From: Trachythela sp. YZ-2020
Taxonomy: Eukaryota > Cnidaria > Anthozoa > Malacalcyonacea > Clavulariidae
Reading direction: 5' to 3'
Assembly (NCBI GenBank): GCA_016169945.1
Contig: JADLSH010000389.1
Coordinates: forward strand, 1,567,001 to 1,631,000
Length of the DNA: 64,000 nucleotides
A program made the translations under genes and the position numbers. The notes below the pieces were generated by a model, which saw nothing but the letters and a program-made list of their open reading frames with translations, did not search any database and was not told where the DNA came from. Positions 53,362 to 64,000 of the stretch are shown here, one piece after another. The number at the start of each line of letters is the position of its first letter. Position 1 is the first letter of the stretch.

Positions 53362-56242
53362 CTAATGTTCCAAGTAAGCGTTGGAATTTCGCGCCGGGCA
53401 ATGTCGTTGGAAATGACAAGTATGGCCACAATTAAAACACACTGATGTTGCAGGATTCGCACCACCGCGACCTGAACGCCAACCAAGCCCTCGACCTCTA
53501 GTCTGGCGACAATATGGGTGGGCTGGAGTCTGTCGACTGGTGTTCCTCGTCATCTTTGCGATGGTTCACGCAACAACAATCTCTTCTTTTGTGCCAAGCA
53601 ACCTGATGATTACCTCCCCATACTCTGACCAATAAATCAAACGGCCTCGTCTGGCATGGCGCAAAATGGCTTCAAATTCGGCCGCCTTTGGATTTTCTGC
53701 ACACCTTGCCTGGTCAGCTAAGGTTTGAAATGCTGAGGCAATCATATCGTCGGATCCCGAAGCCTGAGAGGAGCCAAAGCAAGCTGGCGGACAAATTGTA
53801 ATGCAGCATCCACTCCTTCCGACGGAGAACGATCTGCTCTTAAGGTCTGGACCTCTTCTTTCAAAACCCTTAGTTGTTCCTCAATCTAAGAAGAGGAAAA
53901 CCCACGCTATAGCTTAATGTACATAAACTCATAGTACGGCTCCCCACCAGCCATGGCAACGCTGTTAAAACTGGTCTAAAAACCATACCTAAATCATGCC
54001 AAATCCAAAACGAGAAAAATTGCCGTAACCAATAAGCACTATGCACACACAACTAAAATTGTAACTATCGATGTACATATAATTAAGTTAGGAATTAGCC
54101 TCAAGAAACCGGTAGATAACGATAAGGAATCCAACAGCCAAACATAAACCAAAAGTTGCCGTAGTTAACCAACGACAAAGGCACTAATTAATTCCACGAA
54201 TTAATTCAACAATTCACGAATTAATTCAACGGGTCCCCAAAGAAAATTAACATCAACTCAAAAGTAAAACAACTGTTATAACTCAGATATTCAAATACTA
54301 TTACAATGTTGCCTCAAACAAAGCGTGAAACGCATGCCCAGCTTTAATTAGGCTCAACCATTCAATACAATATATTCATGCCTGTAAACAGCCGCACCAA
54401 TTGAACGTCTACACAATTTGAAAAATTGCTCTCACCAAGTACATGGTACTCATATACCAATATGTAAACTGGCGGCAAACACACGTTATTTACGTTCAAA
54501 GTTGCAAATGGTCTGAACCAATACAGTATATGATAGACTAATATAGGACCAAATATTGGCCTCAACGAACACATGATTTTCATACCCAATACACTATTAA
54601 TATTGGTTCCCAGTTGTAAATTGGCCACAACCAATACACTGTATTCATACACAACTGTAAATTGGCCTCAACCAATACATTATACTTTCATGCACAGTTG
54701 TAAATTGGCCACAACCAATACACTGTATTCATACACAACTGTAAATTGGCCTCAACCAATACATTATACTTTCATGCACAGTTGTAAATTGGCCACCACC
54801 AATATACACTGTATTCATACACAACTGTAAATTGGCCTCAACCAATACATTATACTTTCATGCACAGTTGTAAATTGGCCACAACCAATACACTGTATTC
54901 ATACACAACTGTAAATTGGCCTCAACCAATACATTATACTTTCATGCACAGTTGTAAATTGGCCACAACCAATACACTGTATTCATACACAACTGTAAAT
55001 TGGCCTCAACCAATACATTATACTTTCATGCACAGTTGTAAATTGGCCACAACCAATACACTGTATTCATACACAACTGTAAATTGGCCTCCACCAATAC
55101 ATTATACTTTCATGCACAGTTGTAAATTGGCCACAACCAATACACTGTATTCATGCACAACTGTAAATTGGCCTCAACCAATACATTATACTTTCATGTA
55201 CAGTTGTAAATTGGCCACAACCAATACACTGTATTCATACACAACTGTAAATTGGCCTCAACCAATACATTATACTTTCATGCACAGTTGTAAATTGGCC
55301 ACAACCAATACACTGTATTCATACACAACTGTAAATTGGCCTCAACCAATACATTATACTTTCATGCACAGTTGTAAATTGGCCACAACCAATACACTTT
55401 TTTCATACACAACCGTAAATTGGCCGTAACCCAATAAACTATGTTCACGACCCATCGCAAATTAAACTGAACAACACTCAACTAGCACTAAGGCACGACC
55501 CGGGCGGCCCTAACGGCTAGACAACGGATCGTGGTTCTTAACTGTAGCGGGAGATGAAACATGAAACCCATGATTCATGTGAAAGGAACCCGACTCACTT
55601 ATTGCAAAAGGTACAGAAAATGAACGATTCAACCAAGCATAACTAAACCCATGTATGTAAAATGCGTAAACACGCAGCTACAATCCATTAGAATACTGAT
55701 ATACTGCACACTGTATTATCCAACTATCTGCACAAATGGTCGTAACAAACTGGAAAAACCGTGTTTCTCTCGCAGAGTAAATTACCGCAAGACTAACACA
55801 CTAAGGTAAGGCCAAATCAAACAAATATTTTACTATACGATATGCATGGGCTCCGCCGAGATAGCAGAAGAGCGAAGCGGAACAGCTTAAGTCAATTGCG
55901 TAATGTGCTTACAAGACCAAAGACATGACCTAGCGCCTGAAAATTTTCACTTCGATAGGCGTCCGATCGCCCTGGAATTGAACAAACGCCTGGCCGATTC
56001 GAAACGCAAAGCATAAACCAAGAAAATACAAGATACACGTGCCGAGCAGCCTCACACAGGCAACAAAGATCCCAAAGTGCACGTAGACACTTCTTGAAAC
56101 AACAACATACCTGTACTGGCTGTGCCTGAGGCTGAGGTTCGGCCTCGTGCTGTCCCACTTCAACTGCTGGTGGGTTCTCGTCTGGAGCTGGATTAGGTAG
56201 CTGTGGTGGCAAAACGACTGGTACGTCTACGGGTTCGGCCAT
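53362..56242 (-). pseudogene. Spliced gag-like gene with zinc knuckle
   Basis: Exon 1 (56242-56111) encodes a Pro/Glu-rich start, MAEPVDVPVVLPPQLPNPAP, and ends at a consensus donor, CAG then GTATGT. Exon 2 starts at 53885 after TTTTCCTCTTCTTAG, in phase 0, with a coiled coil (IEEQLRVLKEEVQTLRAD), a region ASAFQTLADQARCAENPKAA, and in the final frame an Arg/Gly stretch and CFNCGHTCHFQRHC, a CCHC zinc knuckle. A frame change lies near 53760 and a TGA near 53570 precedes the knuckle frame. TATAAAAG at 56310-56317 lies 68 bp upstream of the ATG. The 2.2-kb intron holds a satellite. A retroelement gag with an intron this large is unusual, so it may be a captured gag gene. Confidence 0.55.
54470..55436. 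repeat. Satellite: 84-bp units of two 42-bp halves
   Basis: From 54608 about ten copies of an 84-bp unit made of two related 42-bp monomers (TGTAAATTGGCC(A/T)CAACCAAT). The left edge, 54470-54607, has diverged monomers. Units are near identical; one has a 2-bp insertion near 54803. Because 84 is divisible by three, it gives long artificial frames. Confidence 0.95.
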
Positions 56243-56270
56243 GTCCAAGAATAGAGTGACACCCGGAGTC

Positions 56271-56355
56271 TCGTTTAACAAACTGACCCCGAGTGAATGT
56301 AGACTCAGTCTTTTATACCCTATGTTACGCATGGTTACACTTAGTATAGTAAAGC
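56271..56355 (-). promoter_or_regulatory. TATA promoter of the gag-like gene
   Basis: TATAAAAG at 56310-56317 on the minus strand, then GACTGAGTCTACATTCACTCG and a short 5' UTR to ATG 56242. Repeated at 52293-52376. Confidence 0.6.
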
Positions 56356-56429
56356 AAACTTTAATTTAATGTGGTGTCTCATTAACTTAAATTTATACAT
56401 TGTGATCTATAAATTGGCTACTTTATATT

Positions 56430-56760
56430 CACATCTTCTGTAAATACATATTTTTTAATTAAGGTTGTCACAGGCAATAGTTGTCAAATGTATACAATCC
56501 TAGCGCGAACAGAAAGATGGGTATATCTTATTTTAATTTTTTAGCTCATGAATATTTATATAGCCAATGAAGTAGCCGATGACTATGGTAATTCTCAGAG
56601 GTATATATGCATACTTTTTTGGGTTTCCATTTAATTTTTTGGCGACAGCGCGTATAGAAATTTACAAATTAGCGACACACAGTTGACGTTTATAAGTAAA
56701 AATCTGTTTCTTTCACTTCCATGTGTCAAGCGTTTGATATTAATGACAGGGGCGCACTGA
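56430..56760 (-). other. Detached 5' flank of gene B
   Basis: Matches the flank of gene A (15955-16620) block by block, yet lies 9 kb from gene B exon 1. The intervening 47500-56420 is transposon sequence. Confidence 0.65.
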
Positions 56761-57106
56761 GCGTTCGGGCAATGGGAGGCGGAGAAAGATTCACCATTAA
56801 TTTTGCTAAAAGTTTACCTGGCTTCTGCGCTCTGATTCCTAAAGTCTTGGACTGATAAGGCTAACATAACACGCATTCCCCCTGTTCACTGTTGTGTTAA
56901 GTTCTCTCTATATAGTGTTGGCACGGTATAGTGTTGTTGATAATTTCCCAACATCCGATTAAAAACATTGAAACTGTGAAACGGAAGAGTGAGATTATTC
57001 TCCACAGCTCACGAGGATTGTGCATTTTTTAGCTTGCAAATATTTAGTAACACTAGGAACAAGAAAATAACAGCTCCTGGTCCTAACAGTAAACCTTATT
57101 GTATAT

Positions 57107-57140
57107 TATTATTATTTATTATTATTATTATTATTATTGT
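57107..57140. repeat. (TTA)n microsatellite, LINE tail
   Basis: Marks the 3' end of the minus-strand LINE that follows. Confidence 0.8.
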
Positions 57141-58096
57141 TATAAAAATTCACATTGCAGCTAAATAGCTGAATTGCGTGATTATTTACATTGGCCTTAG
57201 GTATAAAAAAATTATATATATACATCAACTGTAATTACTTAATTACTGAAACTACAAGTCTATATAAAACTCGTTACTGAATGCCCGTCTTTAGACAAAA
57301 TCAATGTTACGAGCAGAAGAAGGGATAAAAGTTTTACCATATCTATTAGTCTTATGTTTAACTATATTATAAGATCTAGATCTTCTCAGATTATATCGAT
57401 TATCGTTTTTACTTGGAAGAAGATGAGCTAGTTTATGTTCAGGGTCTGAATGCACTTGGTTAAAAAGCTTCACACACGCAGATTGTCGCCTGTCAAATAG
57501 AGATTCTAAGTTACACAAAGTTAACTGAACAGGGTAAGGTTGACCAGGATATATAATCGAGAGAACTCGTCTCTGAACACGCTCCAATGCTTTACTGAGG
57601 TATTCTGGAAGAGCGTAATGGTACACTTGAGAACTAAATTCGAGAACAGGGCGGACACAGGTGGCATAAAAAAGGACAATATCATCAGGTGGAACATTAG
57701 CACGTTTGAGTTGGATTATGAAAAAGAAACGTTTGTTTGCTTTCTTAATAATATAATTTATATGCTCATTCCAGCAAAGGTCGTTGCTAATCGTTAGACC
57801 TAAAATCTTGGCATGGTGTACAACTTCCATTTCACAGTGGTTGAGTTTTACTTTCGGAAAGGTGAGATTCCTTCGACCAAAATGAATAACAATTTCTTTC
57901 ACTTTGACTCGTTCAGTTGAAGCCGATTCTCCTCAGACCACTTTTGAACATGATCTGCAGTTACTTGTATATCGCTGGAACTGTGTTTGGGTACTACTTC
58001 AGATACAGACGTGTCGTCAACATATTTCCAATAATCAACGTTATTCAGAGCAAGATCATTAATCATTAGAACGAACAGCCACGGTCCTAACTTAGT

Positions 58097-58246
58097 CAGT
58101 AGCGAAGCCAGCCTGACAATTTGGTCATGCAATGCAAATTTTAAATCATCATTATTCATTTCTTTAGAAATTGATTGTTTTCACAGTCTATGAACACGGA
58201 AATATTTGCATAGCATGACCAAATTGTCAGGCTGGCTTCGCCACTG
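58097..58246. mobile_element. hAT-type MITE, 150 bp, inside a LINE
   Basis: Inverted ends CAGT(A/G)GCGAAGCCAGCC of about 46 bp and an exact 8-bp duplication AACTTAGT (58089-58096 and 58247-58254). It splits the reverse transcriptase between VPQGTK and LGPWLF. Confidence 0.9.
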
Positions 58247-58654
58247 AACTTAGTTCCCTGAGGTACTCCAGAGGGAACACGGCCCCATTCTGAAAAACAG
58301 TCCTTCGAAAGTTTTACTCGTTGCTCCCTATTCATTAAAAAGTCAATGACCCAGCGTTTCACAAAAGTTGGCATACACAGTGCTGAGATTTTACTCGCGA
58401 GGATACGATGGTCTACCAAATCGAAGGCTTTCCTATAATCAAAAAGCAAAATACGGACAGCACCACCATTACCGTCGGTAGCTTTTGCCCATGAATCGAT
58501 AATACTGATTAATGCCAGGGTGGTGGACGAGCGTGGAATTCCGCCAAATTGGTTCGCCTCGACAATACTCAAAATAGAAGGAGCAACAAATTTCTCGACA
58601 ATGAATTCTTCAGCTATCTTAGACACAACAGATGTTAATGAAATTGGTCTAAGG

Positions 58655-59110
58655 TGCGTATATGGAGGGATTATACCTTATACCTAGCACCGATGGTTAC
58701 AAAATTAGTAAATGCGTCCCTCAACCAGCAGCATGCCCTTTAATATGGAAACTTGCTAACATCACACCTATACCCAAGGAAGCTCCCCTAAACGACTGTT
58801 CTCAACTTAGACCTATATCATTAACTAATGTAATCACGAGAATCGCTGAAAAGATCATTTTTAAGCAAGAAATTTCCTCACAAGTCAAGTTGTTAATTGA
58901 TAAAGACCAACATGCCTACAAAGAAGGTACAAGTACAATAACTGCCTTAATCACATGTCAACATTATTGGCTAAAATGACTTGACGAAGACGTAGACTTT
59001 GTTCGAATTATATATCGTTCGACCTAAGTAAAGCATTCGATTCCGTCCCACATGACATCATCTGCGAAAAATTAAAAGCAACGAATCTTAATCCATATGT
59101 GATTAATAAT
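58655..59110 (+). pseudogene. LINE reverse transcriptase, 5' half
   Basis: LIWKLANITPIPKEA, LRPISLTNVITRIAEK and, after a frame change near 58978, [15 protein letters not shown]. It stops at 59110 and continues at 61210, split by a Crypton-type insertion. Confidence 0.8.
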
Positions 59111-59233
59111 GGTAATTGAACTGAGTGGAGTGCAATTTGGTCTGAAATCAAACGCGTGATTACAAATTACTTGTGATTTGTAATCACAAGTTTGATTTCA
59201 GACCAAAATTGCACGACACGAAGTTCAATTTCC
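59111..59233. repeat. Palindrome at the Crypton insertion edge
   Basis: GGTAATTGAACT ... AGTTCAATTTCC arms pair over about 55 bp around TTGTGATTTGTAATCACAA. Non-coding. Confidence 0.7.
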
Positions 59234-59235
59234 AC

Positions 59236-61224
59236 TTTATTATATTCATTTTGAAATCGCACAAAAAAATAAACACACTGCAAATTTATTTTTAATTGAA
59301 TTGTAAAACCAGAAATTATAATGACATCATAATTATTTGCATATTTAATTCAAAGCCATTAATTTAAAATATCGTATGATACATTCTCAACGAACAATAT
59401 AAAGTTCAAATAGTTTTCAAGTAGACAAGTTCAGTTCGTATTTTATATATAACAGTTATTTAAAGTCCAACAACAAACTCAACGTTCAATTTTTTGTTGT
59501 CTGAATCTAATATAAAAGCTCTTCGACTTCGTTTCTTGTGTGGAGAGATCGAAGGGGACTTGTATTTGGTCAAAGGAACGGTCGAAGATGCCCCGTGGCT
59601 AAACGCTGCCATTTGATACCGAGGTGGAAATGATGTGAATCCATTCGGCTGAATGTTGGTGTTAAAACACATCGGCTTATGACCGTCTAATGCAGTGGAA
59701 CTCGAAGATGGGTTACTCGCGAGGGTGTTCGTACACGATTTGGATGGCTGTTGCACGCTTATTGACGCAGACATTTCGGCTTTATAACCCTTGGACCCTT
59801 GATATCCGCTGATAATATCTGATAAATTTCGTCTTCGGTTTTCATCAATTTGGTCATACTCGTCCAAGGATGACTCTCGTGCATGACCGGTTATTTCGAA
59901 GATGACATTACGCGCTTGTCCGGCCTTCTTTAGTTTGGAGACGAGGGTTTTTCGCATGCTGTGGTTTGTCAACTTTTTATTTGTGTTCAAGCAGGATGCC
60001 ATGGATTTCACGATATTGCCAATGGTATTTTGGCCCATTCTAATTTTTGTGTACGACACATCGGATGATTTGGGGCGAACGATGATGGATAGATAGATAA
60101 AGCGGGCCATTATCTTTCATTCCCTCGGGTTGTTTAGACAACCACAGCCTGAAGAGGCGTACAGGATCTTCCCTCCCATCTTGTTGTTGTCTAACGATGA
60201 AATCCTCTACGTATGAATCATAGTGCTCCGGCGGCCGCGTAAACCAAGTTGCTTGGTTAGATTTTTAAAGTTTGTATTTGCGTTAAAATCGCCAAGCTGA
60301 CCTTCTTTCCACAACGCCGTCTCTTCTTCTGGTTCCAAAGGCTAGGCTTTGTTTGGCCGCTTTCCCCTCCCTTCTTCACGAAGGGAAATGGCTTTCGCGT
60401 TGAGGATTTCTTGGGACTTTCCGAACTCTCTGCCTCGTACAATGCTTACTTCGTAACCATGTTCTTTAAGGTGTCGTTCAAGAGCACATTGTATTATTTT
60501 CAGCGATTCTGGCTCGTAGTCATTGCCGTCTTGTTTATTTATTTCAGCGTAAAATTTCCCGAGGAGTTTGTCGAGCTTTTCCGGCGCCATTGTTTCAATG
60601 TTTACATTATGAATACGACGGGCTAAGCACCAACTTTTAAACACATTCATCCACTGTTTCGTCGACCGGGAAGTGTTTTTATTTACAGCTAAAGACCGCA
60701 ATTCCTCGATATCCTCAGTGGGAACTTCAGGAAATCTAGATACATCTACGGCTTCGCTATTTTCAACTTCATTTGTTGTTGTTTCCTGCTCATTTCGGTC
60801 ATTTGCTCTGCTTTCATTGGACTCCAGAAGATGCAAAACATCGCTGTTGAAAGGGAAATTTCCTTCTGAGACAATATCAAACAAGGCATTCGTTTCTGTA
60901 TACAAATTCGCATCTTCAATCAGCTCATTGTCATCGTCAAGAAATTGTAAGTAGTTAAATTCATCCATTTTGTAAAAAAATTAAAGTGGGGCATTTAAAA
61001 ATTTTAAAAACATAAAATTTTGTGCTATTTTTCTCTGTAATTTGATTGGTTAGTTATACTAAAATATTGAAGGTGATTGGTTGTTGTGGTGCAGAGCTTC
61101 AATCTGATTGGTTTAAAAATGATGCGATTAATACTCGAGATGATGCGATTTGGGAATTAATCGCACTATTTTTGACCAATCGGATTGCAAGAAACACCAT
61201 TGATTTCAAAATGAATATAATAAA
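59236..61224. mobile_element. Crypton-type element inserted in a LINE
   Basis: Contains a tyrosine-recombinase gene on the minus strand. A 23-bp sequence around TATATTCATTTTGAAATC occurs inverted at 59236-59258 and 61202-61224. Classical Cryptons lack inverted repeats, so this may be chance or a variant. CCAAT-like ATTGGTT motifs cluster at 61030-61200, upstream of the gene. Confidence 0.6.
59460..60968 (-). pseudogene. Crypton tyrosine recombinase (DUF3504-like), broken
   Basis: The N-terminus is acidic (MDEFNYLQFLDDDNELIED), then a core-binding domain (STKQWMNVFKSWCLARRI; LGKFYAEINKQDG; YEPESLKIIQCALERHL) and REEGRGKRPNKA. The frame is lost near 60360 and resumes by 60250. The C-terminal catalytic part has RMGQNTIGNIVKSMA, LTNHSMRKTLVSKLKKAG (His-x-x-Arg), FEITGHARESSLDEYDQ (second His and Tyr). 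The segment with the first catalytic Arg seems deleted between about 60260 and 60300. A Ser-rich tail ends at 59460. Such enzymes recombine DNA by a tyrosine-linked step. Confidence 0.75.
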
Positions 61225-61670
61225 TTGGATAATTGATTTTTTAACAAAAAGAAAACAAAGAGTTGTAGTAGATGGAATTGAAACGGAATACGTTGATATA
61301 ACCAGAGGTGTGCCACAGGTACGGTTCTAGGCCCATTCTTGTTTTCTTTGAAGGTTAATGACATAAAACCTGCCATGGAGAAAATAACCTTCTAGTCAAA
61401 TTTTCCGACGACATGACTGTCAGTGCACCAGTGAAAAATGCTAGAGACACAGCTTCAAATGAGGTTAATATTATTAAAGATTGGGTAAACGAAAATAGGA
61501 TGACTTTCAAATCTCTCCAAAACATGGGAAATGGTGTTGAGTAAACGAATCTTAAAACAACGTCCTCCTCCAATTGATGGAATTGAACGAAAGGAATGGC
61601 TTAAGCTTCTTGGAGTAAGCTTTCAAGACAACCCCTGTTGCTGGGACCTTACTGTCAAAAGCTAGTGGAC
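61190..61670 (+). pseudogene. LINE reverse transcriptase, 3' half
   Basis: IINWIIDFLTKRKQRVVVDG, TRGVPQ, GPFLFSLKVNDI, LVKFSDDMTVSAP (catalytic DD) and WLKLLGVSFQDNP. Two shifts break it. It completes the LINE begun at 58655. Confidence 0.8.
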
Positions 61671-61737
61671 GAATGTACATACTTTTAAATAATATATAAG
61701 TGGGTTATTTTCGAAAACATAGGTAGGTACTGTAGCT

Positions 61738-61942
61738 ACCAGGTAGATAGGTAGATAGGTAGATAGGTAGATAGGTAGATAGGTAGATAGGTAGATAGGT
61801 AGATAGGTAGATAGGTAGATAGGTAGGTAGGTAGATAGGTAGATAGGTAGGTAGGTAAGTAGATAGGTAGGTAGGTAGGTAGGTAGGTAGGTAGATAGAT
61901 AGGTAGGTAAGTAGGTAGGTAGGTAGGTAGGTAGGTAGGTAT

Positions 61943-61981
<39 letters not shown>

Positions 61982-61982
61982 C
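61738..61982. repeat. (GGTA/GATA)n microsatellite
   Basis: Tetranucleotide array mixing AGGT and AGAT units, ending in a pure GATA run. Confidence 0.95.
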
Positions 61983-62202
61983 TATTTATTAATTTGAAAA
62001 TCTCCAATTCAGGAGAGCCTGTAAGACTTCTTACTGTGATCATTGGGTCCCTTGTTGCAAGAGTTTTAACAAATCACAGTATCAATAGCATTTTGCAAAC
62101 TGAATATGATTACCACTATTTCTTCGGCAATGCATGATGGAAGGCCGTATATCTGTTTGGTAATCCAAGTATGCACTTGGCCGTAATAGGCCGTAATAAC
62201 CT
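61983..62202. other. No gene assigned
   Basis: Contains a triple GGCCGTAATA repeat near 62178-62215. No coding domain. Confidence 0.35.
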
Positions 62203-63391
62203 TAGGCCGTAATAACCTTGGTCCTTAATCCAACCTTAACCATGTCAACTTCAGAATAATCCTGCAACAGAAAAATAAATAATATATTATTTACATTATG
62301 TACAATATTACTGTGCATGATTCTAGATTTTCTTACCTTTAAATAAATGAAATATTCATCAAATGCTATTATTACACAATAGAAAAGCAAACAACTTTTC
62401 ATGAAGTGCATTTTTAATATTATTTGCTGTAAATTGCTGTAGAAATACTAACTATGAAAAGAGCTCTACAAACAAAATAGTTTGCATGGCTGTTTTGTTT
62501 TGACGAAATCGTTCATTTTTATATCGATTTTCGCCAAGTTACAGGGCTGTTGAAGCACGATTGAAGTGATCATATAACATGACGAAACATGAAATGCGCC
62601 AAATTAAAGGACAAAACCTTTTAAAAATGAAAGAATATTTAGCATAAACAGAGTGATTTTGTATGAGCCAAATGGTGGCACAAGAAACGGACAAGCACAC
62701 AACAGTCATTGAACAGATAAGTACAATATTTAATATTTTAAATAATCTATAAATGTTTTGACATATTTTATTGATTTTTAAACAGTATTCATTTTGTCAA
62801 CTGAAATCTATCACTAGGCTTTCCGTTCTGTATGACAGTCTCGCAGAATCGTTTGCTGTAAGTGAAAAGGCGAAGTGTAAAGTATTTGTCAGCAACGTAT
62901 TTAACCAACTTGACTCTATGGTCGTCTTCGAAACCGATCTCATTCATGCCGAGCTCGTGATCTTCAAAGAGGTTGTCGTTGTCAGATCGGTCAACTATGA
63001 AATGGTGGCAGACTTCAATAATCAATTTACTACGACGTTTTCCTTCACGATTGATTTGGTTTCCATCTTTGCTCACACAAGCTTTGAAGACTTGCTCCGC
63101 ATGTTTGAGGACGAGATAAACAGACTTCGAAGGAATTTGCAAGCCGCCTCTATTTACGAAATGCGTGAATGCTGAAGCTGAATCGTCTGAATTGCTCTTA
63201 ACACCACAATAATCATGGTCAGATATTTGAGAAGGAGCTGGGCAACTTGAAACAAGACTGTTTCTACAAGCTGAACAGGTGAGTAACTTTAAAAGTTTTG
63301 ATACGATAGTAGTAATATAGGTAACCCCCTTTTTTAAGAGTGTGCGAGAGTGTGTGAGAGTGTGCGAGAGTGTGTGTAACATCATAAACAT
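62203..63391 (-). pseudogene. P-element/THAP9-like transposase, C-terminal part
   Basis: The main frame (63391-62789) has YITTIVSKLLKLLTCSACRN, then FTHFVNRGGLQIPSKSVYLV and a helix-rich stretch ending HRVKLVKYVADKYFTLRLF. The C-x-x-C pair followed by a GGL-x-x-PS block fits the C-terminal part of P-element/THAP9 transposases. A possible last exon, DYSEVDMVKVGLRTKVITA, lies at 62265-62203 after TTTTTCTGTTGCAG. The start at 63391 is probably not real, because the first 18 residues come from a microsatellite. No catalytic triad or THAP domain is in the window, so it is partial. Confidence 0.5.
63335..63380. repeat. GTGTGCGAGA-type microsatellite
   Basis: Several GTGTG(C/T)GAGA units at the edge of the P-like frame. 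Confidence 0.8.
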
Positions 63392-64000
63392 AATTAATTA
63401 TGTATTGACGTCATAATGATATGCAAGGCAAGTTTGTGCAAAACAGTCATGTTGAGTTCAGCATATTTTATGCGCAGCAAAATATGGGTTTGTTGTCGCG
63501 AGATTTATAAACTCCTCAATCTCGTATCTAGTGAAGTGTTTCTTTCTGAGTCGACCAATACTAATAAGTTTACAAAGTTTTCAAGCGTTTATTTAGTAAA
63601 GCCTATAGAAGCGAGATTTACAAACATCGTCGTTTTCGCGTTAGAAACATAAATACATTTATGCATTTGTTGCTAATGTAAACTAAAGACACAATAGCTT
63701 ACCTCATTAAGGGATTAAGTAAAAAGGCTTGTTTGGGTGAAAAATCATTGAGCTGAACCATCACAATAGCTAGACGTTCCTATATATTTTGCCAAGCGTT
63801 GTGTTCCAAGCACAGTCCGTTTCGACAACGAGTAAATATATTCTCGTATCCAATATCACCTTATACGAAACGGCTTAGACAACTAATATAGCGACGCTTA
63901 ACCTAGTAAAATATTATTGCCTTACGCGAAGTAATAACAAGCAGAAATATAGCTTTCTAAAACGAGAAGATCTTAAAGTTTGCCGGCATAATAAGCGTTG
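63392..64000. other. No gene assigned
   Basis: A 78-codon plus frame at 63416-63652 lacks any recognised domain. No repeats seen. Confidence 0.35.

Larger units (their letters stand above)
57107..58654 (-). pseudogene. CR1-like LINE ORF2, reverse transcriptase half
   Basis: From 58654: LRPISLTSV and SKIAEEF, FDYRKAFDLVDH (first catalytic Asp), GVPSGVPQGTK, then a 150-bp hAT MITE (58097-58246) inside the next block, GPWLFVLMINDL, KYVDDTS (catalytic DD), ILGLTISNDLCWNEHI, and the C-terminal domain to 57291, with a (TAA)n tail. Apart from the insertion and one frame change near 57900 it is well kept. It is truncated at 58654, where an opposite LINE abuts it. Confidence 0.85.

Noticed and set aside
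54573..55429. Long repetitive frames with a 28-residue period
   Set aside because: The 84-bp satellite is divisible by three, so frames stay open by chance.
52290..56355. Standard LTR retrotransposon bounded by the TATA repeats
   Set aside because: The shared segment is only about 84 bp, flanks differ, and no primer site or polymerase was found.
61705..62043. Tyr-Leu-rich 112-codon minus frame
   Set aside because: Translation of the GGTA/GATA microsatellite.

Overview
This is a repeat-rich, AT-rich animal nuclear sequence. Genes are split by spliceosomal introns with GT-AG borders. The mobile elements (PIF/Harbinger, Polinton/Maverick, BEL/Pao, CR1-like LINEs, Crypton, hAT, TTAA-type and mariner MITEs), together with a host gene family joining PAN, EGF and F5/8C domains, fit a cnidarian or another early-branching marine invertebrate. 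The species cannot be named from the sequence.

Host genes. Two paralogous secreted-protein genes, A and B, lie on the minus strand. Each has a signal-peptide exon, a 242-bp PAN/apple-like exon and a 118-bp EGF exon; B also has a 320-bp F5/8C (discoidin) exon. Exon lengths and phases match between copies. Gene A occupies 15853 to 2250 and runs off the left edge. Gene B occupies 47408 to 36479; the end of its discoidin domain was not found. Introns and 5' flanks are also duplicated, so this is an old segmental duplication later filled with transposons.

Layout. 0.5-1.7 kb: broken Harbinger copy with a MADF-like gene. 2.2-15.9 kb: gene A, with LINE fragments and a 4.0-kb Harbinger element (9546-13545) in intron 1. 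16.2-17.3 kb: mariner MITE and LINE pieces. 17.3-19.0 kb: a 1.7-kb hexanucleotide array. 19.0-24.3 kb: partial Polinton with integrase C-terminus, membrane-type protein, major capsid protein, packaging ATPase and small ORFs. 24.5-27.6 kb: MITE and LINEs. 27.8-33.9 kb: BEL/Pao element with LTRs, lysine-tRNA primer site and 5-bp target duplication, sitting in a LINE 3' end. 34.6 kb: 11-bp minisatellite. 36.5-47.4 kb: gene B with LINE, palindromic and MITE insertions. 47.6-50.6 kb: DNA transposon with 0.7-kb inverted repeats. 51.4-56.4 kb: hAT MITE and a spliced gag-like gene with a satellite in its intron. 56.4-56.8 kb: the detached 5' flank of gene B. 57.1-61.7 kb: two head-to-head LINEs, one split by a hAT MITE and the other by a Crypton-type element. 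62.2-63.4 kb: P-element/THAP9-like transposase remnant.

Most element genes carry one to three frameshifts or a stop. No rRNA, tRNA or CRISPR array was recognised.
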